The position numbers and the translations under genes are program-made. DNA of 64,000 nt from Aristolochia californica (Eukaryota > Streptophyta > Magnoliopsida > Piperales > Aristolochiaceae): positions 16,277,981-16,341,980 of the forward strand of contig JARWKL010000008.1 in the NCBI GenBank assembly GCA_029961685.1, given 5' to 3'. Every line of letters begins with the position of its first letter. Position 1 is the stretch's first letter. Shown here piece after piece: positions 11,901 through 23,500 of the stretch. The notes under the pieces were generated by a model, which worked only from the letters and a program-made list of their open reading frames with translations, was not told the origin of the DNA and ran no database searches.

Positions 11901-14900
11901 GTTGAATTTTGGATCCCTTTACTGAAATCGCAAGCAAGGTGAGAGAGGGAGAAAATAAAAGAAGGAGAAAGAGGGTTCTCAGGTAGGGAGGAGAGAAGAG
12001 AAAAAAACGGAAAAAAAGAGTTTAGGCAAGAGAAGAAATCTTCACGAGAGAGAAGTTGAGAACTACTTCTCTTTGATGATTTAAGTTCGTGTACAAACAC
12101 CTCTCTTTATATTAGAGGAAAGTAGTAAAGTCCAAGTACAATTAAACTACCATTCTCCTAATTACATTCAAACTATAACACTTAAAGATAAGTTTATTAT
12201 AATAAAATAATTCAACATAATGAGAAGACTAATATAACTCAAACTAAAATTCTTCTATGAGGATGTGACCATAGGATAAATATGCCAACTCGTGGTTATC
12301 TTTGTGGGTTCCACTTGTTCTTCCAACTCATGTGATAAGGATACCATCTCGTGGTATCTTTGTAGGTCCCACTTGATCTTCAAATATTTCAACTCATTCC
12401 AGCTTGTGCTTCTTATCTTCCAACTCATGCCAGCTCGTGTGATGACTCCTTATGGCATCTCATGTTCTCATGGTGGGTCCCACCAGCTCGTGCAACAATG
12501 GTGGGTCCCACATTGTAACACTGAGACTCCATCCTCTAGAGCCGATCTGATGAAGTTATAATGTACCTGTATGTGGTTTGTTCTAGCATGATAAACAAGA
12601 TTCTTTGTTGAATGACTAGAACTTTGATTGTCACAATACAACACATTCTTCCCATGTTTGAGATGAAATTCTTCCCAAAAATATTGGAGCCATACCATCT
12701 CTTTGCTAGCTTCAGTCACGGCGACATATTTTGCCTCATTGGGAAAAGAGCAACTATTTTTTACAACTTAGAGACCCAACTAACTGCTATACCACCCAAT
12801 GTGTATACATATCCAGTGGTACTCTTCCTGCCATCAATGTGTCCAACCATGTCAGCATCTACGTAACCTTTTAATCCCAATTCTGACTTTCTAAAACATA
12901 AAGTTGAGTCTATAGTGCCTCTCAGATACTTGAGAACCCACTTCACTGCTTCCCATGTTGCTTACCCGGATATACCTGCTCACAACTCCCATTTCATGAG
13001 CTATGTCTGGTCTAGTGCACACCATGGCATACATGAGACTGCCAATAGCAAAAGCATAAGGCACATTGGCCATGTAGGATCGCTCCTGCTCTTTAGAAAG
13101 TGATTGCTCCTTAGATAGCCTAAAGTGACTAGCTAAAGGAGAACTCACTAGTTTTGTATCATTCATGTTGAACCTACTCATCACCTTCTTTACATATTCT
13201 TCTTGTGATAGTTTAAAGACATCAGTATTTCTAGTAATCCACATCCCATGGATTTATTTTGTAGCACCCAAATCCTTCATTGAAAATTTCTTGGACAACT
13301 CCCTTTTCAACTTATCTATTTCCTATTTTCAAGCACCAGCTATCAGCATGTCATCAACATATAGAAGTAGAATGATGTAGGAGTCATCAAGCTTCTTCAC
13401 ATAACAACAATGATCCACCTGTCACCTTAAGAACCATTACTACATGTAAAGGTGTCAAACTTCTTATACAATTGTCTTGGAGCTTGTTTAAGACCCTACA
13501 AGCTCTTTTGAAGTTTGCACACCATTTTCTCCTTTCCTTGTGCTTTGAAACCCAGTGGTTGGATCATGTAAATTTCTTCCTCCAAATCACCATGAAGAAA
13601 GGTTGTCTTTACATCCAACTGCTCTAAGTGCAAGTCATCATTTGCTACTAGTCCAAGCACTGTTCAAATAGTAGTCAATTTCACTACTGGAGAGAAAATC
13701 TCAGTGTAGTCAATGCCTTCTTTTTGTTGAAAGCCTTTTACCACCAATCTTTCCTTGTACCACTTGCTACCATCATGTTCATCTTTTATTTTTAGACCCA
13801 TTTTTTATGCAAGGCCTTCATCCCTTTTGGTAACTCGGTCAACTGCCAAGTCTGATTGGATAATAGTGAATCCATCTCATTCTTCATGGCCAACTCCCTC
13901 TTGGTTGATTCATCAACATGCATTCCTTCCTCATAACTCTCTTGTTCACTTTTATTAGCCAATAAAATATAATTTAGTGTAGGGGGAGTACCTCTATGGT
14001 GGTCTTCCAGTTCTAGTAGTTCTCTTGACTTCATTCATAGGAATCTTCTGATTTACTTCTGGGAGTATGTTTTCCTGATCTTCTTGAGCAATATTCTCAA
14101 TCTCAATAACTAGAATATCTCTCAACTAAATAACTTCAGGCTTCTTAGCTTCATTGCTTGTGCTCTCAGAATATGTTCTCAACCTGTCTTTATACAAGAC
14201 ACCTTCATTGAAGATCACGTCCTTGCTCTTGATAACATTTCAACTTTAGTCAACCCTTAAGTGATAACCAAACTTGGTATCACCATGGCCAATAAAGAAA
14301 CCTATTTTAGATTTAGCATCAAGTTTACTTCTTGCAACATAATCAATATGAAGATAAGAAACACAACCAAACACTTTCAAGAAAGAAAGGTTTAGCTCTT
14401 TGCCGCACTAGACCTCTTCTAGTATTTTGTAATCCAATGGTGTTGAGGGACCTCTTTTGATCAAATAGGCAGAGGTGCTAATAGCCTCATACCAGAACAT
14501 CTTTGACAATCCTGCATGTAAATGCTCCTAGCACGCTCATTCAAATATTTTTTCATCCTCTTAGCCACACCATTTTGTTGAGGTTTTCTAGGTATGGTCT
14601 TCTTCATCTTGATTCTATTATCAGTACAGTATCGATTGAAATCATTATCTATGTATTCTCCCCCATTATCTGACTGCAAACATTTCAGCTTCAAATCAGT
14701 TTCATTCTCAACCACTGCTTTCCATCTCTTGAAGGTATCAAAGACATCAAATTTCTTTTTCAGGAAATAAACCCATACCTTTCTGTTTCCAACAACAATA
14801 AATGTCACATATTAGTTAAAACCACTAAGGGAGGTAACAATTGAAGGCGCCCACACATATGTGTGAACAAACTCCAACTTTGCTCCTTTCTAGCCTTAGA

Positions 14901-16552
14901 AAAGCTAACCCTTTTTTGCTTGCCAAAGATACAACCCTAACACAAACTTTTATTTATACTTTTCAACCTTGGTAGCTTCTCTTTGGACCGACGCACTTTC
15001 ATTCCCTTCTCACTCAAGTGACCTAGCCTATAATGCCACAAATCAGAATTAGTAACAACATTAGCAACTGGAAGTGATGTACAGAGTTCCAGTTTTAACT
15101 GTTCGAACAACAACCATGGCACCCTTAGTGACTTTCCATCCAGCACCACTAAAAGTCACATTATGACCTTTATCATCAAGTTGCCCTACTGAGATCAGAT
15201 TACTAGTCAATTTTGGTACAAGTCTCACCTGATGAATTTTCCACACTGACCCGTTTGATATCCTCAAACTGATATTACCAATACCAACAATATCCAAAGA
15301 TTTTCCATTAGCAAGATACACCTTCCCATGATCTCTAGCAACGTAATTCTCCATGATCTCAGTGTGCGCAGTGGTGTGAAAAGAAGCCCTTCAATCTAAC
15401 ACCAAAGAATGAATAGGGCTATCAATCGACAAGAGTAAAGCATCTTAACTTCTTCAGTCACCGCATTTGCAACATCACCTTTCTTTTCATCCTTCTTCGG
15501 TGCTTTGTAGATCTTCTTTATGTAACCAGACTTCCCACAATTCTAGAACTCGACATTCCTTCCGAATTTGGACTTGCTTCTTCCATTCTTTGACTTCCCT
15601 CTACCATTGCCCTACTTGGAATTCCTCTCAAAGTTCCTGCCCCCAGTATCAACACTTAGGGCATAATTCAACGATTCTCCAAAGTCCTTTCTACGAACTG
15701 CCTCCATAAGAATGGTATCCCGAATATCATTAAAAATTAACTTCCCATTGCCTACAAAGATGCTGACTGGAGTCCTCATAGGCTCCTAAAAATTTGGTAG
15801 AGATGCCAAAAGAATTAAAGCACGAACCTCATAGTTAAATTTAATCTGAACCGAGGTCAATTGATTAACAATCATGCTAAACTCATTCAAATACGATGCC
15901 ACTAGTGTATTTTCTGTCATCATTAAATTGAAGAGTTTTTTCATGAGATGTACCTTATTATTTGTAGAAGGCTTCTCATACATGTCGAACAGAATCTTCA
16001 TCATCCCCGTCGTAGTTTTCCTCCACACCACATTGTGAAAGAAGGGAAAACAAACCATGGAAAAAACACAACAAGATTTATACAAGTTTGCCTCAAGCTA
16101 AGCCTACGTCCTGTCTTCTGCCGTTGCAGTAATCCACTATGAAGAAATAATTTAAAAGAGAAATCGCACAATTATAGGTGTTTCTCTCTAACCGCTTGGG
16201 CTGCATTTCTTGATTCCATACTCTAGAATGCCAATTCTTCTCTCTTTAAGGTACTAGAGAACCTCTATTAAAAAAACTAAAATATAAAAGAGTAAAATAT
16301 AACTTTTTGTTGGAGAGATACCCTCTCCTATGCAATCTAAACTTCCAAATCTTTAAACACAAGAGATTATGTAGAAGAGCTTGAGATACCTAGGAATGTT
16401 GAGTGATTTGAAAGAGAATGAAGTTATTTTGAGATAAAACTACTTTTTTTTTTCTCTCAAGAGGGTTTGTTGATAGTTTCAATTAAAAAAGCCTTGGAAT
16501 GCTTTGAATGGCCAAGAAATACTCAACTAATCCTCCCCAACAGGGAAGAAGG

Positions 16553-16584
<32 letters not shown>

Positions 16585-18154
16585 GGATGGGGGGGATTAA
16601 AAAATTTATGCCCTAAAGCTCTATTACATATTTGTGCTTGAGAAACTAAATTTGGTTGGTTACCTACTTACATAACTAGAGTTTTTGAAATTTTTTATTT
16701 TACTTTTACTCTAGGTCTTCAAGTTTTCAAGCTTATTTTGTGTAAGTTCTTCTTCCAAGCTACAATCTTCAATGAGTTTTGGTTTTGGGTCTTAACTTGG
16801 AAACTTGATTGATATTTCTTTTGTTTTTAGCTTTTGTCGTAGACCACATAGAAGGCATGTGTCTAAAATATACTGATAACTTTGTTAGTAGCATACTTTC
16901 AAACTACCCATTTTATTATCTTAAAATAATGGAGGCCAACATGATTTTACCATTGGTGTAGCTCCTCAATCATAATTTTTCTATTTCCCTTTTGAGTCAA
17001 ATCTGGTCATTTTTCATCCATCTATTAGTCTAAAGCTTCATCCTTAATTGGAATTATGAAGTGCTACAATGTGTGCCTCCTTCCATTTGAAATATAAGTA
17101 CTGTTATCTTTTTACTCACACTTACTTCCTCAAACTGTTTCAATTTTTTTCTCTAAAATGTCTAAAATACATTGATAACTCTATTAGTAGCACACTTTCA
17201 AGTTACCCATTTTATTATCATAAAATAATGGAGGCCAACATGACTTTACCATTGGTGTAACTACTCATCATAAATATTCTTAGAGGAATTACGTTTTTTT
17301 ATTTCCATTTTGAGTCAAATCTGGTTATTTTTCATCCATCTATTAGTCTAAAGCTTCATCCTTAATTGGAATTATGAAGTGCTACATTGTGTGCCTCCTT
17401 CCATTTGAAATATAAGCACTGCTATCTTTTTATTCACACCCTTAATTCCTCAAACTACTTCAATTTTTTTTCTAAAATGACTTAAGAGCAATGCCTATAG
17501 ACCCATTACTTGCATAAAAAAGGAGTGCACCCAACATATCTTAAATCTATTATTTTAGTTTTTACCCATGTAGAAGTTTTAACCTACCCTTAAAAAGTGA
17601 ATAGACTCTTTCCATTGCCCTACAATGGATTGAACCGCCTTTAAATTTAAATGGATATTTCAGATAGGAGTTGAAGTTTGATCATTAGACTAGGGTGGTT
17701 TTTCTTTTCTCACCATTATTTTGTGGAAACTAGGGTTTCTTGGAAAATAAAAAAGAGATCCCTAGCTTGAGGGGTGTCGAAGAAGAAGTGTAATTATGAG
17801 GTAATATGCAACAACAGATTCTACAAGTGGTAATCAAATTTTGTGCAACCAGAATATCTTAGGGGGGACAACAAGATGAGATTAAAACAAGATATGGACA
17901 AGAACAAGATTAATCAAGACAATTAGAACTTCTTTTGGAATCATAATTTCTTGTTCAATCTACACAAGATAAAAAATTTCTTTTTCAGCCACATAAATTT
18001 TATGACAAAGATTGTTTTCTTATTGAAGTTACAAACTCTAACTTGGGGGGAGGGTGTGGAAGAAGTTTATTACAAAAGAATTTAAGTTGTGTCTCAAGCA
18101 AAGGATGTTTAATAGTTAAGAAAATTCAAAGAAGACCCTACATGGAGCATGTAT

Positions 18155-18192
<38 letters not shown>

Positions 18193-20534
18193 GGGGGTGT
18201 TGAAGATTTCTTCCTTGTTCTTTAGTTTCCTTATTATAAATTATAGTGATTAGGTTTAGTGAGATATTATTGGGTGTAATTTGTAAGTTTTGGAAAGTTT
18301 ATTTTTAGCACGAGTCATTGTAAGTTTGGGAAAGTTTATTTTTAGCACGAGTCATTGTATCATTTTTTTAAAAATCATGTAAGGGATCAAAGAATGCACT
18401 ATTCTCAAATTTTCCTCTTCATATCAATACACATGCTCCTCCTTGGTTCCCTCTTGTGTCTCCTCTCTTTCTTACTTTTTCTCATGTTCTCGCTCTTCCA
18501 TGCTTCCTCTTTGTAAGTTAACATGGTATCAAAGTGGCAAGGTTTTGAGATGGAGAAGCAAAAGCAGATAGCGAATAAGGGGAAGAAGAAAAAGATAAAA
18601 GGAAAATTTTTTTCCTTTCCATTTAATCTTCCTTTTTACCTAGCACACATTTTTGTCTTTGGAGTTTGCATTTGCATATACCATATTTAATTTTTGAAAT
18701 TAAAAATTTATGGAAGTATATTTTAGTCTAGTTTTCAACTCAAAAAGGATTTTGTCAATCGGAGTTTTCTAAAAAAAGAAATCAATATCTTAAGTAGCAA
18801 TAAAATTTGATGTAAAAAAAGGTATGTGAGTCTATTTTCTAATCCAACAAACCGTTTCTCAATTGGATACTTCCAAAGACAGATATCAACATTGGAAAAA
18901 TCGAAGGTCATGTTGGTAGCTTGTTGCATGTGAAACTTCGAATTTTATGCCAATGTTTTTCCTTTTTGAGATGATAATATTGGTTTGACTAAGTTTTTAG
19001 TTGTTTTCAAATTTGAATTAAGTGTTTCCCAACTTGAGCATCATTCCGTAAGAGTTTCTATTTTTGTATCTCACATAACACGAGTTTCCCATTCTTCTAC
19101 TTACATGAGTTTAGTTTGCTTTCTTAACAAAGTCTGAAATTTCTATATTATAAAATATTTTCTCCTCAATTTAAACTCAAAATATATTTTTTCTTGAATC
19201 TTCCTTATTCTAGAATTTCTTTGTTGAAAAGTTTTTTCCAGATTGGTCAAGTTTTTTTGAAAAACAATTATCTTAGATGAGAATTCTATTTTTAGATAGT
19301 TTATATTATTATGTTCTATCTAAAAATTTATTTATTGGTGTTTTTTTATGTTTCCTCAATCATACATGTTTATAGAGAAATCATTTTTTTATCTCCCTTT
19401 AGTGTTAAACTTGGTTTTTTTTCATCCCATCTATTGGTCTAAAAGCGACTCCTTCTTATTTAGAACTATGAAGAGCAATGCTAGTATGAGAGGTTCTATC
19501 TATTCCTCAAAGTAATTTATTTAATTTATTTTTAATTAAAATAACTTTTGATTAAAGCCTTCAAACCCACTACTTGCAAAGAACAGAATTGCACCCCAAC
19601 ATATTGCTTAAATCAATTATTTTAGTTTTTACCCAAGTGGTATTTTTGAGCCACCCTTAAAAGTGAATTGATTCTTTTTATTGCCCTAAATTAAGACAGG
19701 CTGCCTTAAATTTGAACAATCATTTTAGATTGGAGTTAGAGTTTTGTCATTGGTCTAGGGGTGATTTTTCTTCTCTCATCATTATTTTTTGAATATTGGA
19801 TCACTTGGTAAAGAACTAAAACTATCCTCAGCTTGAGGATGAGAAGTAAAAGAATAAGTACAAGTACGAGGTAACAGATAATGAAGGATTCTATAATTTG
19901 TGGTAATCAAATTTTATGTAACCAAAATATCCAAGTAAGAGGGAGAACAAGATAAAGACTACAAGCAAGATGAACCAAGAAAATTAGAATTTCTTTTGCA
20001 ATCACAATTTCTTTTCCAAGTGACAAAACATTAGAATTTCTTTTTTAGCTAAACATGTGTCATGACCAAGATTATTTGCAAGTTGAAGTTACAAATCCTA
20101 ATTTGAGGGGGAGTGTAAAAGAAGCTATGACCAAGGAATCTATGTTGAGTTCTCGTAGTTGAAACAAAGTCAAAGAATAAGAGGAGAAAAATAATCTAAA
20201 TGGAGAACATGTGCAAGGAAATTTTTCTCCTTATTCTCTTAGTTTTAGTTTCTTTTTTACCAATTATTGTGATTAGATTTAGTGAGATATTATTAGATGT
20301 AATTAAAAACTTTAGAAAAACTTATTTGTAGCATAAGACATTGTATTTTTATTATATGAGAGCAAGGAATACAACACTCATAATTTTCTCTTCATATCAA
20401 TACATGTGCTCCTCCTTGTTCACTCTCTTTTCTCATCTCTTTCTTACTTTTTCTCCTTTTCTCTCATTCTTTCATGCTTCCTCTTTGAAAGTTAACATAG
20501 AGAAAAAAAACATGGGAAGAGAAGGGAAGAAGGA

Positions 20535-20585
<51 letters not shown>

Positions 20586-23500
20586 CTCATGGGAGGAGAA
20601 GAAAAGAGGGAAGAGAGCGATAGGAGAGAAAGAGATAATGCACGAGTAGAGAAAGAGAGGAAGAGAAGAACAAAGAGGAAAAAGAATAAAGGCTTAGGCT
20701 GATTTTCCCTCACAAGTACATCTCCAAACTTTCTAATTTGATTCCCTTAGATCCTCCTTGCATAGCCCACATAAGTATAGTATAAAAATTATGAATTCTA
20801 TCATTCCACCCCCCGGAAGACCAAGCTTGCCTTCAAGGTTGAAAATTGGGGAACTGTTGTAAAACATCTACTTTCAAGTTCCCGAGTTGCTTCTTGAATT
20901 TGGGCATGAGCCCATTGCACTAATAGCTCTGTGTGTAATCTGGTTCCATGTTGAACCTGTTGCATTTCGAGAATGAATAAAGAATGGCAGCAGCATCAGC
21001 TTCAATGGTTAGAAGTGTGGTTGAGACAATGTGTTTATTAAATAGGAAATATGGAAGACTGGACAAATAGAAGCTTTTATAACAACTCTAACTTATAGGC
21101 CACCTTCCCAATCTTTGAAGTATTTTGTAAAGTCCATAGAATCATGGAGACAACTTTTGATTCCTCCTAGCCGCAATTGACTATTTCCTATAGGGTTGAA
21201 GCTTGAATTACGAAGTCCTGAACCACAAACTCCACCTCTTAGTGCCTTGTGTCATGATGATTTTTTGTTTGGCTAAGGTGAGCTGGTGCTTGATGACCTT
21301 TAATGACTAAGCTCAGTCTTAGAAGGCTTCTTCTAGAGCAATGACCTTTGTAGTGCTCACCTACAGGAAGAAAAAGTGGGGAGAGGCCTGCAATAGACAA
21401 CCTCAAGGAAGTGTGATAGGAGGTATTTTAGGAATATTCAACTGCCCTTGGCAGATAAAAAGTCCAAGTAATGGGTTTCTTATTGACAAACCCTCACAAG
21501 TACATCTCCAATCAATGATTCACCACCTTTGTTTGGTCATCGTCTGACGGTGGTGAGTTGTGATCATCTTCAAGGTGGTACCTTGCAAAACAAATATTCT
21601 CTAAAAAAGGAGCTTATAAAATTTAGTCCTTATCCAAGAATATAGTTTATGTCATGCCATGGATTTGGCCAGATGTATAACATATACTTCAACAATTGTT
21701 TTGATAGTGAGTGGATGTTGCATGACACAAAAAGTGAGCATACTTGCTCAATGTATCCATTAGTACTAGACTATTTGTCTTTCCCTTAGATGGTGGTAGT
21801 CCCTCAATAAAATCTATGGAAACATCTTCCATATTCTTTCTGGATGGGGCAAATACTGCACGAGACCCGTTGGAGTAGTTGTGTCATATTTGATTATTTA
21901 TCACATGCTACTATTTAGTTTTTAACATTAGCTTTGAGCCCCAGCTAAGAAAAAGTGTTTCTCACCCTATGGAAGGTTTTTAGGAAACCCTCATGATTGG
22001 TTGTAGAGATGTTGTGCATCTCTCTCAAAATTGCATGTACCATTTCTTTGTTTTGCACAGAACCACTACCTGATTATAGAGGAAGAGTAAGGAATTGACT
22101 CTTTTTTAGTTGGGGACCAATGTACGGTCTTCCAAATCCTTAAGAAGTTGTTCTAGGAGTAGTGGATCAGTGCTATACATAGTTTTGATATCTCGTAAAA
22201 CCAAAGGAACAAGAGAAGCACATAGAGTAAGAAGTGTATGGTCATGTTTCCTTGGCAGACTATCAACTAGACTATCAACTGTACCATTCCCATTCCGTTT
22301 TTTGTATATAATATCAAAGTCATATCTCATCAATTTAACCAACCACCTTTGCCGCATGGTGTAGTAATTCTCTTTGGAAGCAAAATTTAATGTAAGCAAT
22401 GGTTGGTTCAGAAAGTAATTGTTTTCCAAATGTAGTAAGGTCTCTAATGTTGAACCACATGTACCAATTTAGAGATTTCCTTATCATAGGTGGACCAAGA
22501 GAGCATTCTCCCCTTGAGAGGTCAGCTAAAGTGGGAAATAAATTGCTCTTCTTTCATCAAAACAACCTCAATTCCAAATCCAAAAGCATCACACTCAATA
22601 ATTAATTTTTTAGAGAAGTTAGGCAAGGATTTCAAAGGGGAGGAAGTTCATATTCAGTTATTTGAGGACATAAGAATGTATATTTTTAAGTAGAAAATTT
22701 AAAGACCTAATAATAGTAGCATAGTTTTGCAAAAATCTCCTATAATACCTTGTTAATCCCATGAAGCCTCTCAATTTTTTTAGGATGGTAGGTTGAGGTC
22801 TATCTTGCATGGCTTGAATTTTGTCATGTTCAGTTGACACCCTTTCTTTGGAGACCACATGCTCTAAGTAGTGAACTTTAGCTGAGGCAAAAATACACTT
22901 TGGTGACTTGACTTGGAGAATCTTAACACTTCATGTAAGTTACCTAGATGATCCTCAAAACTCTTCTTGTAGACTAGTATATCATCAAAGAAAATAAGTA
23001 CACATTTCCTCTAGTAGGGCCAGAAAACATCATTCATCAAGTATTGAAAGGAAGTCAGGACATTAATCAGTTCAAAACGCATCACAAGAAACTCATGTTG
23101 TCCATCATGTGTTCTAAATGCGGTTTTCTAGTCATCATTATTAGCTATTCAAATTTAATGGTAGCCCGAGCAAAGGTCAAGCTTAGAAAAAATCTCTGCA
23201 CCACATAATTCATCTAGTACTTCATCAATAATGGGAAAGGGATACTTGTCTTTGGAAGTGATGTTGTTGAGGGCCTGGTTGTCCACACTAAACCTATGAG
23301 ATCCATAATTTTTCTTAACTATTAAAATAAGGCTATGTGCTGGTAGGGAGGCACTTAGTTGGTTGAATTCAATGGTCTTGATTTCTCTTTGGTGGTAAGC
23401 CATTGGTGCTGAGACAATATCATGGAAAATAGTTAATAAATTCTTCATTCGAGGGGGAATATTTTGTTCACCTTGTGCTTCTATTGGTGCCACTATTTGG

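Larger units (their letters stand above)
11425..16210 (-). mobile_element. Ty1/copia element C2 (minus), same family as C1
   Basis: The 3' LTR is at 11425-11729 (minus orientation, polypurine tract on the minus strand just beyond it). The RNase H, RT, integrase, protease and gag regions then follow leftward-reading up to 16033, joined to a fragment of 5' LTR (16034-16210). The first part of gag and the primer site are missing. Similarity to C1 in inverse orientation is high over ~3 kb. A solo LTR sits in its RNase H end. Stops and frameshifts are frequent. Confidence 0.75.
16211..18054 (+). mobile_element. Upstream partial L1 internal region
   Basis: The distal part (from about 16960) matches the 3' half of the internal region at 19360-20113 and ends in CTTGGGGGGAGGG before LTR b. 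It contains a 299-bp tandem duplication and a 30-nt G run. The first few hundred bases (16211-16550) are unassigned. Confidence 0.45.
7139..20497 (+). mobile_element. Multi-LTR non-coding element L1 inserted in the G1 LTR
   Basis: Three copies of one LTR family occur in the same direction: 7139-7544, 18055-18523 and 20114-20497. Each starts TGT(T/G/A)(G/A)AAGAAG and ends GTTAACA. Primer sites (TGGTATCAAAGT at 18524) and polypurine tracts (TTGAGGGGGAG before 20114; CTTGGGGGGAGGG before 18055) are in the right places. The internal region after the second LTR repeats the one before it. No pol gene is present, so the family looks non-autonomous. Both outer edges abut the two halves of the G1 LTR. 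Confidence 0.6.

Noticed and set aside
20341..20713. Overlapping frames of 102 and 73 codons on opposite strands
   Set aside because: Both run through the GT/GA microsatellite and purine blocks of the G1 LTR; low-complexity shadows.
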